Source: Leuctra nigra | Taxonomy: Eukaryota > Arthropoda > Insecta > Plecoptera > Leuctridae | Assembly (NCBI GenBank): GCA_934045905.1 | Contig: OW203765.1 | Coordinates: 13,331,409 to 13,395,408, forward strand | DNA: 64,000 nt | Direction: 5' to 3' | Shown here: positions 56,236 through 64,000 of the stretch, piece after piece | Layout of the letters: each line of letters opens with the position of its first letter | How positions within the stretch are numbered: the stretch's first letter is position 1 | Translations under genes and position numbers: made by a program | Notes under the pieces: model-generated | What the model saw: only the letters and a program-made list of their open reading frames with translations | Told to the model about the DNA's origin: nothing | The model's database searches: none

Positions 56236-59154
56236 GTTCAAAGGAGTAGTGACAAACAATGGAAGAGAGATGTGATCCACATCAATGCTAGAAGTCTTAT
56301 TAGGAACATTGAATTGGTGAAACAAGAAATAATTACACGTTACCCAAAAGTTTTAGGTGTCTCTGAAACTCATGTTACCCCTGAAATATATGACAAAGAG
56401 ATTGAAATCTACGGGTATAATTTAGTGAGATGTGATTCAGATAGTAGAAGCACTGGAGGGGTTGTTGTGTACATAAGAAATGACATTAAGTATAGTGTGA
56501 AGAGGAATGATCCTTATAATGGTAACTTTTGGATGCTGGGTATTAATTTATTAATTGAGAATGTAGAGTGTGATGTCAATGTTGTGTATAGATCACCCAA
56601 TGGCAAATGCAAAGAATTTTTGGAATATTTTGAGAATGTACTTGAAATGGATAATGAGAACAAGAATGTATCAATGTACCTGGGAGACTTTAATATTAAT
56701 TGGAGCAGTGTCTGTAGTGAAAAAAATGCCTTGAAAGGTCTATGCATGGAGTATGGACTTACTCAACTTGTGACTGTGCCAACAAGAATTACAAAATCAT
56801 CAAAAACTGTAATTGACCTTGTACTCACACGATATGTGGACTTTGTGAATGTATTGGTAGAAGAAAGTGGTGTATCGGACCATGAAATGATTTCTGTTCA
56901 CATTAGGGACAAGGTGCAAGCAATTAGAGATTCTGTGTGTAGAAAACAGACTAAAGTTATTGAAGACTGGTCTGGCTATGATAAACATCTTCTCCGAGGT
57001 GAGCTGGCTTGTAGTGAGTGGACAATACAGTGTGGAGATGTTCACACCAAGACTGACACTATCATCAATAATATTGTTGAGTGTAAGAATAAGCTTGTTC
57101 AAGTCAAAAGTATCATAAACCATAGAAATAGGAGCCCATGGATTAATGCAGAAGTTTTAGAATGTATTAAGATTAGAAATATTTGTTACAAGAGGGCTAA
57201 GTTTATTAATACAGATGAAGCATGGGAATGTTACAGAAGGAGGAGGAATATTATAAAATCTCTAATGAGAAAAAATGAAAGAGAGTTCTATACTAAAAAG
57301 ATTGATATGGTCAAAAATGATAGTGTTATGATGTGGAAAACTCTTAAAGAAATTGTGCAAACTGAAAGGAAACAATCTCCATCCATAGAAATAAAAGGGA
57401 CTGATGGAGTGGTACTCGATAACAGTAGTGTAATAGCAGATACATTTAATGAATACTTCATTGTGAGCATAGAAGAAGTCATACAGGGTATCCCAGATGT
57501 TAATGTAAATGATTTAGAAAATCATGAGATTAGGAAGACATGTGATCTAGAACTGATGGAAAGAGCGGAATCGGTATGTTTTCAGAAATTTAAGAAAATA
57601 TCATCTGTTGAGCTCGACTATGCAGTGAAAAGGTTAAAAAATAAAAAAGGCTCAATTGATGGGGTAACAGCTAGAGTGTTTAAGGATGCATACAAGGTTA
57701 TAAAGTACAATCTACTTGACATGATCAATGCCTCACTGTGTGATGGTATCTTTCCAGTTAGATTAAAGGAAACAATTATACAACCTGTTAGTAAAGTTGC
57801 TAGATCAATAAACATCTGTGATTTCCGTCCAATAAATATGCTCTCAGTAGTGGACAAGGTGATGGAGTTACTAGTACATGATCAACTGTACGACTACTTT
57901 GAAAATAATAATTTGATCTGTGTGAATCAATCTGGCTTCAGGAAAAATCATTCATGTGAAAGTGCAGTACAAAATGTTATAAGTAAATGGCTGGAGGACA
58001 TGGATCAAGGTTTATCCACACTTGTAACATTCTTAGATTTAAGAAGAGCTTTTGAAATTGTCAATGTCAATAGATTATTGGACAAACTACAGTATATGTA
58101 TGGCGTAGGTGGAACAGTACTAGGATGGATTAAGGACTTCCTGAGTGAGAGAAAACAACGTGTCAGATATGGCAATGAGATATCAGAAGCTCGGGATTGT
58201 ATGAATGGAGTGCCACAGGGGTCTGTGCTTGGGCCGATATTATTTAATATTTACATAAACGATGTTAACATGTGTTGTAATAGTTGCTTTCTTAACATGT
58301 ATGCAGATGACATGGTTGTCTCAATTCAGGGTGTTAGTGTTGAAGAAATGGTAGAGAAAATGAATCGAGAACTAGGAAACATAGCTGAGTGGCTGTGTGT
58401 AAATAGACTTAAACTTAATGTTACAAAGTCTAAAGCTATGTTTATTGGTGTAGGCAAGTACCGTAATTGTAAAATCAAAACTGTAGACCCTAATTTAAAA
58501 ATTGTAATTGAATCTGAAGAAGTTGAACTGCTTGGTGAGTTTAAATATTTAGGTATATTGTTGTACGATCAATTAAATTTCAAGGCACATATGGAATACA
58601 TGGTAAAGAAAATTAGAAAAAAGGTTGGCTATTTGAGAAGAATAGGAGGGAGGTTATCTATGTGGACAAGAGAAGTTGTGTATAATACGATAATCAAGCC
58701 ACACTTTGAATACGGTGCAACGGTGGTGTTCCATGCGTACAAAAATGATATCTGCAGACTTCAAGTGCTACAGAACAAAGCCATGCGATGCATAATGAGA
58801 TGCAAGAAAAAGACCAGAGTGCAATTAATGTTAAATACATTAGGATGGTTAAGTGTCAGTGACACTATATTATTGTTAGTATTAGTTTTTATCTATAAAA
58901 TCAAAACAGGCAGGATGCCAGAGTATCTCAGTAAAAAGTTTCAATCAGTTAATGAGCTGTATACAATTAATACCAGGGGAGCATTGAAAGGAAACAGCGT
59001 TCAGAGGTTTTGCAAAAGTAATAAATGGAAAGGGTCTGTATTTAATGACGGGTCGAGGATATACGATAGTTTGCCTGTTGATGTAAGGTCTGTTGAAAGT
59101 GTAAATTGTTTCAAATCAAAATGTATGGATTGGTTAAGGAAACGTAATGTATAA
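56230..59154 (+). CDS. LINE A ORF2, endonuclease and reverse transcriptase
   Basis: Enzyme for target-primed reverse transcription. The frame opens right after the ORF1 stop at 56229 and runs to 59154. Numbering from GTG 56272: N-terminal APE-type endonuclease with HINARSL (3-9), SETHV (around 34), GGVVVYIR, YLGDFNINW (Asp 139) and the terminal SDH (202-204). Reverse transcriptase follows: FRPINML, FLDLRRAFE (catalytic Asp 589), GVPQGSVLGPILF (from 646) and YADD (677-680). A C-terminal region has LQVLQNKAMRCIM and ends at residue 960. The motif A neighbour is AFE where most LINEs have AFD; the catalytic Asp itself is kept. No in-frame ATG occurs before the endonuclease, which points to readthrough from ORF1. 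No RNase H domain seen. Confidence 0.9.
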   Translation, partial: QSVQRSSDKQWKRDVIHINARSLIRNIELVKQEIITRYPKVLGVSETHVTPEIYDKEIEIYGYNLVRCDSDSRSTGGVVVYIRNDIKYSVKRNDPYNGNFWMLGINLLIENVECDVNVVYRSPNGKCKEFLEYFENVLEMDNENKNVSMYLGDFNINWSSVCSEKNALKGLCMEYGLTQLVTVPTRITKSSKTVIDLVLTRYVDFVNVLVEESGVSDHEMISVHIRDKVQAIRDSVCRKQTKVIEDWSGYDKHLLRGELACSEWTIQCGDVHTKTDTIINNIVECKNKLVQVKSIINHRNRSPWINAEVLECIKIRNICYKRAKFINTDEAWECYRRRRNIIKSLMRKNEREFYTKKIDMVKNDSVMMWKTLKEIVQTERKQSPSIEIKGTDGVVLDNSSVIADTFNEYFIVSIEEVIQGIPDVNVNDLENHEIRKTCDLELMERAESVCFQKFKKISSVELDYAVKRLKNKKGSIDGVTARVFKDAYKVIKYNLLDMINASLCDGIFPVRLKETIIQPVSKVARSINICDFRPINMLSVVDKVMELLVHDQLYDYFENNNLICVNQSGFRKNHSCESAVQNVISKWLEDMDQGLSTLVTFLDLRRAFEIVNVNRLLDKLQYMYGVGGTVLGWIKDFLSERKQRVRYGNEISEARDCMNGVPQGSVLGPILFNIYINDVNMCCNSCFLNMYADDMVVSIQGVSVEEMVEKMNRELGNIAEWLCVNRLKLNVTKSKAMFIGVGKYRNCKIKTVDPNLKIVIESEEVELLGEFKYLGILLYDQLNFKAHMEYMVKKIRKKVGYLRRIGGRLSMWTREVVYNTIIKPHFEYGATVVFHAYKNDICRLQVLQNKAMRCIMRCKKKTRVQLMLNTLGWLSVSDTILLLVLVFIYKIKTGRMPEYLSKKFQSVNELYTINTRGALKGNSVQRFCKSNKWKGSVFNDGSRIYDSLPVDVRSVESVNCFKSKCMDWLRKRNV

Positions 59155-59201
59155 GAGTTATAATATTGTATGTGTATACTAATGGCTTCTGAGCTAACAA
59201 A

Positions 59202-59240
59202 TAAATAATAAATAAATAAATAAATAAAATAAATAAAAAG
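59202..59240 (+). repeat. (TAAA)n tail of LINE A
   Basis: About ten TAAA/TAAT units end at the junction with G element O. AAG at 59238-59240 may be the target duplication shared with CAAG at 54630-54633. Confidence 0.8.
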
Positions 59241-60786
59241 TTTCCGATGCAACCAATGGATCAATCATGCTGAAAATCATTTTGACCATAACGAGAATAG
59301 TAATATAAGTTTTGTGAAAAAATTGGCCTGATCCCTTACTTCGTTTGGCAGGAGACGCCAAATGCACAAATAAACGAAAAAATAAACACAAAAAAACAGA
59401 GATTCGAGCCATAAGTTTCAAGTTCGGATTACATTAATAGCAAGTTTAACAATAATATGCACATTTTAGTTATGTTTATTGACTTAACAAAGGCTTTTGA
59501 CACTTCATAAAAAGCTGATAGCGGCCTTGCAGAAAGTAGGTATAAGGGGACCTGTAGGTATTGCAATGGTTTATGAGTTATCTTTAAGACAGGCATTAGT
59601 TGTTAAAATAGGTCAAAATTATAGTGTTAAAAATAAATATGTTACAGGTGTACCGCAAGGATCTATTTTGGGCCATATAAAATACCTCCTTTATGTTAAT
59701 GATATTTTCAATAGCGTTCGTATGTGTAAATCGCTTATGTATGCAGACAATACGGCATTAATATCAGTACATGAATCTTTAGAGGTGGCTCAGCGTTATC
59801 TTCAACGAGATTTTAATAATACTAGGAAAACGCTCGGTGTAACGCGTTGATGAGCGAGCACCGACACGCACGACATCGCCAATCATAGCACGATCCATTC
59901 AATCAAAGATATCTAACTATACATTATTTATTACCAATTTTCCTTGCAACTTTTCATAAACACTCTGGATCAATTAAATAACAGATTATTGTACTGATAT
60001 TTTTCCATCAATCTCTTTGGACAGATATTCAAACACTTAAAACAGCAATAAGTCTGTAAATTCTTGACCGATTGGGCTGGAAATGTGTAAAATATGATGC
60101 TATCTAGTCAAAACGTTGTTTTCATAACTGTGAAACACAATCCATATCGTAAAATAAATTATTTCAGATGAGGTATACCTATACCTATGTATATGAAATA
60201 CCTACATTACATTTTGACTACATTATGTATTGCAATATGATCCACTAAGAAAAGAATCTGTCTTACATTAATATTGAGAATAGCCATCTTTAAACTATGC
60301 TTTGCTACATAGAGCAACCCAGAATGCAGTGGAATTTCTGTTTTGAAATGTCATTTCTGACAGTTATTAAAACTGTCAATAAGTGCATCTATGTTCTTGA
60401 CTGGTAGGGCTGAAAATTTGTAAAATAAGAGACAATGTTGGTCTGAACGACCATGCAAAATATGAGTTTGATTGATCAGATTAATCGAAGACCATTTGAT
60501 AGGTCAAATGGTGGTGTGGCTGTAGGCCGTTTTAAATTAAGTATACAAATGTCAGTAAAATCTCTATTACTCTTGAAGCTCATTACAGATTTGTAAAAAA
60601 TCACTTATAATGCTGGTACACATGACCTTGCAACATTTGGTGATGATCGGTCAAACTATTGCAGTTATGTACACAGAGTTTCCTTCATCGCCATTGCCAA
60701 GCTAACTATAACTACACATCAAGTTTCCTATGCAACCAATGGAGCGAACTTGCTGAAAATCATTTTGACCATAACGAGAATAGTAT

Positions 60787-61842
60787 CACTGAGAGAAATA
60801 AATGTGAAATTATTTACGCTGAAAATATTTCGCTGGTTTTGGCGAAGTTTACACTTGTTTTAGCAACCACGTTTCGCTGGATTAGCGAAATCAGTTTCAC
60901 AAACCGAACTAATTGGGTCTTGCGATTTAATTTCACTAGTGTTGCGAAATGTTTCATGTGACAAATAATCGTTCTTTTAGTGAAATATTTACGCAAATTT
61001 TGTGTAACTATTTTCTTAAAAGCTGTGAAATTATTTATGCTAAAAACATTATGCTGCGTTTAACGAAAATTTTCATTGTTTTAGCAACAAATTTCGCAGG
61101 AATAACGAAGGACTTTTCACTATTCGGGTCTTGCGATTTAATTTTACTAGATTTGCGAAATGTTTTCGCAGCGGCAAACGTGATCGATCGTTTAGTATAA
61201 TACTTACACTAAACCAGTGTAACATTTTAACATTTTGAATCTAGCGTCAGTAAAATATTTCGCTAACTCCTCGCATCGTTCTTGTACGATTGTGACCGCT
61301 TCTACCATCACCCGTCCGCACAGCCAGTTGGTCTACACGCTGTCTTCGAGATCTGCCGACCCGGGTTCGAATCACGCCCGAATCTCAACTAATCAAAGTG
61401 CGTTTTAATTTCAGATTCTAGTCACAAATGTAATCATCTCTGTGAATATGTACTCAGATTGTAGTTGTAAGTAAATCCTGTGAAGTAATCGTCAAATAAC
61501 TTTTAAATTTTTAAATAATAAAATTTAACATTGGTATAGCTTTGCGAAAAATAATCGCTAATCCAGCGCAATATTTGCTATGTTTTTTTCTTACGTGTTA
61601 TATTGGGGCCTGCGAAAAATTTCGCTATAATCCAGCGAAACTGTTTCACTAAAGTTGCATATTTAGACAGGGAAACAATTACACTAAATCTGTGAAACAA
61701 ATTTCACTGGCCTAGTACAAATATTGCGGTAGAAGTCTGCGAAACCCTTTTCGCTATTTTTGTGAAATTAAATCCCTGTGTCTAGTTCAATGAGACTCTT
61801 ACGCTGTTCCAGCGTAAGTTTCGCATGAAATTTCTCTCAGTG
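60787..61842. mobile_element. GCGAAA-rich MITE nested in G element P
   Basis: The terminal inverted repeats are CACTGAGAGAAAT at both ends. The corresponding site in G element O (about 59290-59312) is uninterrupted, which confirms the insertion and suggests a TA duplication. The 1056-bp body carries some twenty GCGAAA/TTTCGC words, many paired as short palindromes around TCCAGC or GGATTA. No transposase. Confidence 0.75.
61320..61390 (+). ncRNA. tRNA-like promoter remnant
   Basis: AGTTGGTCTACACGCTGTC resembles an A-box region, and GAGATCTGCCGACCCGGGTT plus CGAATC gives a near-perfect B box (GGTTCGAATC, 61374-61383). The T stem is only half paired, so this is a tRNA-derived SINE fragment or a degenerate tRNA inside the MITE. 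Confidence 0.35.
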
Positions 61843-61913
61843 TAATTTAAGTTGTGTGAAAAAATTGGCCTGATCCATTACTTCGTTTGGCAGGAGACGC
61901 CAAATGCACAAAT

Positions 61914-61915
<2 letters not shown>

Positions 61916-61944
<29 letters not shown>
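61916..61944. repeat. (CA)n microsatellite
   Basis: About 14 CA units in G element P. The matching place in G element O (about 59373-59392) has AAATAAACACAAA instead, so the repeat expanded after the two copies diverged. Confidence 0.9.
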
Positions 61945-61948
<4 letters not shown>

Positions 61949-63284
61949 AAGAGATTCGAGCCATAAGTTTCAAGTGGAGACGCTCGCTTAATAATCAAAG
62001 TGACACATGATAGTAAGTTAATAACAAACTGCTTGAAGACAAAAGTTATGCATATATGCTCGTCTGCCCACAGTAACAGAAACAGTTCCGTAAACATAAC
62101 GTGTCATTCCAGTGATTGCTTGCACTCCCCGGATGAATACAATATGGATGAGTGTACAACTTGTGTAGATCAGATTGAGGTTGTACCTAATCATGTGTAT
62201 CTGGGCATGGTTATTGATGACAGATTTTCATGGAAGCCTCATATTGATCGTTTATGTAAAAGATTGCGTTCGTGTGCCTTTCAAATATTTAATTTAAAAG
62301 ATATCCTTCCTCTCTATCTGTTAAGGACAGTGTACTATGCTTTAGCTGAATCTGTAATATCTTATAGTATTCTTGCATATGGAAACGCATCAGAAGTTTA
62401 TTTAAAGAAAGTTGCAAATTTGCAGAGCAGGATTGTAAGGAGCATAACTCTGGAGAGTGAGAGACTTCATGGTGAAATTGGCACTCATTTTCAACAAGCC
62501 CAGATATTACCTTTCGAATATTTAAGGTGTTATAGATTTGTATTGCAATATTATTTTAATAATGATAATAAAGTGTGCTTAAAAGGAAATCGAGAGACAA
62601 GGGACGCTATTCAAAATTTAAATCAGTTTCAGGTGCCACTTTTTAATAATAAACCTTTTAATAATTTTAATAAGCACCTGAAAGAGAACGCTAGCTTATG
62701 AAACTCCAATTATATTTAACAACATCCCGTTTAATATGAGACAATATACAAAGTTTAGTGAAGTAAAAGTAAATATTAAAAAACATTAACCTTGCTGCAA
62801 TCATAGTTTGAACTTTAAAAATATAACAAAATTTAGATATCGATCTCTATCATTGATGTGCTCTTGCAAACCTGCGATGAAATGCAATACCATAAGGTAT
62901 AGGATCTATTTCATATGTTTGTTTTTTCATTAACCATGATATGATTGTTCTTATGTTTTTTTAATCAATGTGTAGCTGCGAAATAATAATTCCAAGATCA
63001 CATAAGCACATATAGTAAAAAAAATAGTTTTTTTATAGTCGTTTTTTGTTGTTGTTGCACTACTTATTGCCATCTGTCACCTTCTCTCTTTGTGCATATT
63101 ATTTATATGTGTTGTAGTATATGTTTTTATGTACCTAAAATGTATTCAATGTGTTAATTATATATGCATTATTTGCCACATTCAAGCCCCAATGGGGCTT
63201 TGTGGCCGCGACCAATTTTTGTGATTTATTGTATTTGTATGTGTTATTTTTGTGAAAAAAAAGTGGAGACGCTCGCTACGCTTG

Positions 63285-64000
63285 TTTAATTAAGAGAATG
63301 AAGAATGGAAGATCGGCAGGAGTGGATGAGATAAGCGTGGAAATGATAAAGGCAGGTAAAGCCGGGTTGGAGTGGTTTTACAGAGTTGTGGCTGCGGCTT
63401 GGATACACAAATCTGTGCCTATGGATTGGAGGCGGGGTGTTATTGTACCAATGTTTAAAAAGGGAGATCGAAAGATGTGTTGCAACTATAGAGGGATAAC
63501 ATTGATGAGCCAAGGAGCCAAAATTTATGAACGAATCATAGAGAAGAGAATGAGAAGTGTAGTTGAAGAAGAATTGAAAGACGAGCAGCATGGTTTCAGA
63601 AGAAACAGATCAACAATAGACCTAATATTCGCCATGAGGACCATTATGGAAAAAAGTTGGGAGGCGGGGGAAAGGAAATGTGGTTTGGATTCTTAGATAT
63701 TGAAAAAGCATATGATCATTGCCAAGGGGTCGGGTGTGGGAGAGTTTAGAAAAGAGAGAAATAGACACGAAGTTGATCGAGCGAGTGAAGAGTTTGTATG
63801 TTGGGTGAGAGTTGTGTAGAGACAATTGGAGGAAGAAGAGATTGGTTTAGCGTGAGGTCGGGAGTGAGGCAAGGTAGTGTATTATCGCCTTTGTTATTTA
63901 TATTGGTAATGGATGATACAATACGGGATACGGATATGGAGGAAGGAATAGATTCACAAACCGGACTTTATGCGGATGACGTAGTAATTTGGGGAGAAAA
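63285..64000 (+). pseudogene. LINE B reverse transcriptase part, cut by window end
   Basis: Encodes NGRSAGVDEISVEMIKAG, VPMDWRRGVIVPMFKKGDR, CCNYRGITLMSQGAKIYERI and QHGFRRNRSTIDLIFAMRTI in one frame to 63696, the fingers region of RTE-like enzymes. A frameshift follows; FLDIEKAYD is in another frame, then SVRSGVRQGSVLSPLLF, and YADD at 63969-63980. With the part at 53700-54015 it forms one interrupted, decayed LINE. It runs off the window. Confidence 0.75.

Larger units (their letters stand above)
54634..59237 (+). mobile_element. LINE A, apparently full length, two ORFs
   Basis: 4.6 kb non-LTR retrotransposon with ORF1 (zinc knuckles), ORF2 (APE endonuclease and reverse transcriptase, no RNase H that I can see) and a (TAAA)n tail. 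Its boundaries come from the uninterrupted copy at 60721, where ACACATCAAG continues directly with TTTCC. Only nine bases lie between the 5' junction and the ORF1 ATG. ORF2 features suggest the CR1/Jockey side of the LINE tree, not certain. Both frames are open, so this copy may be young. Confidence 0.88.
59813..61995 (-). mobile_element. Family G element P with 8-bp target duplication
   Basis: TTAATAAT is duplicated at 59813-59820 and 61988-61995. The element spans 59821-61987: ACTAGGAAAACGCTCGGTG at one end and GGAGACGCTCGC at the other. It splits the LINE C frame. It is the only G copy here with clear boundaries, so it defines the family ends. It contains the MITE at 60787-61842. Confidence 0.8.
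59423..63260 (+). pseudogene. LINE C, 5' truncated, defective, split by G element P
   Basis: The first part (59423-59820) encodes FIDLTKAFDTS, then a frameshift, GVPQGSILG and LMYADNTALI; the catalytic YADD has become YADN. The second part (61996-62701) continues with DSKLITNCLKTKVMHI, VYLGMVIDDRFSWKPHIDRL and a C-terminal region to a stop at 62701. A 3' UTR of about 550 bases ends in eight A. The frameshift and the D-to-N change make it inactive. It sits in G element O after the same CAAG used by LINE A. Confidence 0.75.
54016..63284 (-). mobile_element. Family G element O, host of LINE A and LINE C
   Basis: Right end ACTGGGAAAACGCTCAGTG at 54016 (inverted). Its sequence continues to 54633, resumes at 59238-59422 after LINE A, and resumes again at 63261-63284 (TGGAGACGCTCGCTACGCTT) after LINE C. 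The same order without these insertions is seen in copy P (59821-61987). No clear target duplication in LINE B, although AGTTAGCT and GTTTAATT are similar. Confidence 0.65.

Noticed and set aside
59497..59850. A separate 117-codon protein
   Set aside because: It is the middle of a truncated, frameshifted LINE RT and runs into G element sequence.

Overview
The window is eukaryotic and looks like an insect nuclear genome. The support is spliced candidate genes, an intronless Hsp70, a Star-like FkbM-family exon, MORN-repeat exons, a piggyBac element with TTAA target sites, several LINEs with zinc-knuckle ORF1 or RT sequence, and many short inverted-repeat elements. A hemipteran is my guess from overall character; nothing here proves the order.

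Layout. 1-8365 is one large element with about 1.25 kb inverted arms. Its interior carries candidate genes, including a two-exon gene for a small acidic protein (2599-3351), and no transposase I can recognise. 8366-12734 is mostly featureless AT-rich DNA with one hairpin and one GC-rich relic. 12735-15926 holds a truncated copy of repeat family X (3' end is a ~400 bp hairpin), pieces of repeat family G (GAGCGAGCG left end, CCTAGT right end), a LINE remnant and MITEs. 16559-18026 is a hAT-like element with a second foldback element inside it. 18027-22783 is sparse. 22784-25629 is a complete piggyBac-like transposon with an uninterrupted 609-codon transposase. 28108-29709 is an intronless Hsp70 ORF that lacks the C-terminal lid.

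30461-47350 is a mosaic of X and G copies, a 5S rRNA-derived SINE, hAT and TA MITEs and hairpins. Threaded through it is a candidate three-exon gene (38595-38616, 40118-40350, 43406-43579) whose exon phases match and whose introns are packed with repeats. 47540-48440 is a tandem array of a MORN exon, followed by a 1 kb foldback (48499-49509) and an orphan Star-like exon (49733-49908). A hAT-like MITE at 50643-51126 interrupts an open frame.

53700-64000 is a nest of at least five levels: an RTE-like LINE (B) split by a G element (O), which holds a full-length LINE (A, 54634-59237) and a 5'-truncated LINE (C); LINE C is split by a second G element (P), which holds a MITE. O and P act as each other's empty sites and fix most of the junctions. 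In LINE A, ORF1 and ORF2 share one frame and are separated by a single TAG followed by CAATCA, the known leaky-stop context, and ORF2 has no ATG before its endonuclease domain. I regard stop-codon readthrough there as the strongest new biological hypothesis in the window.
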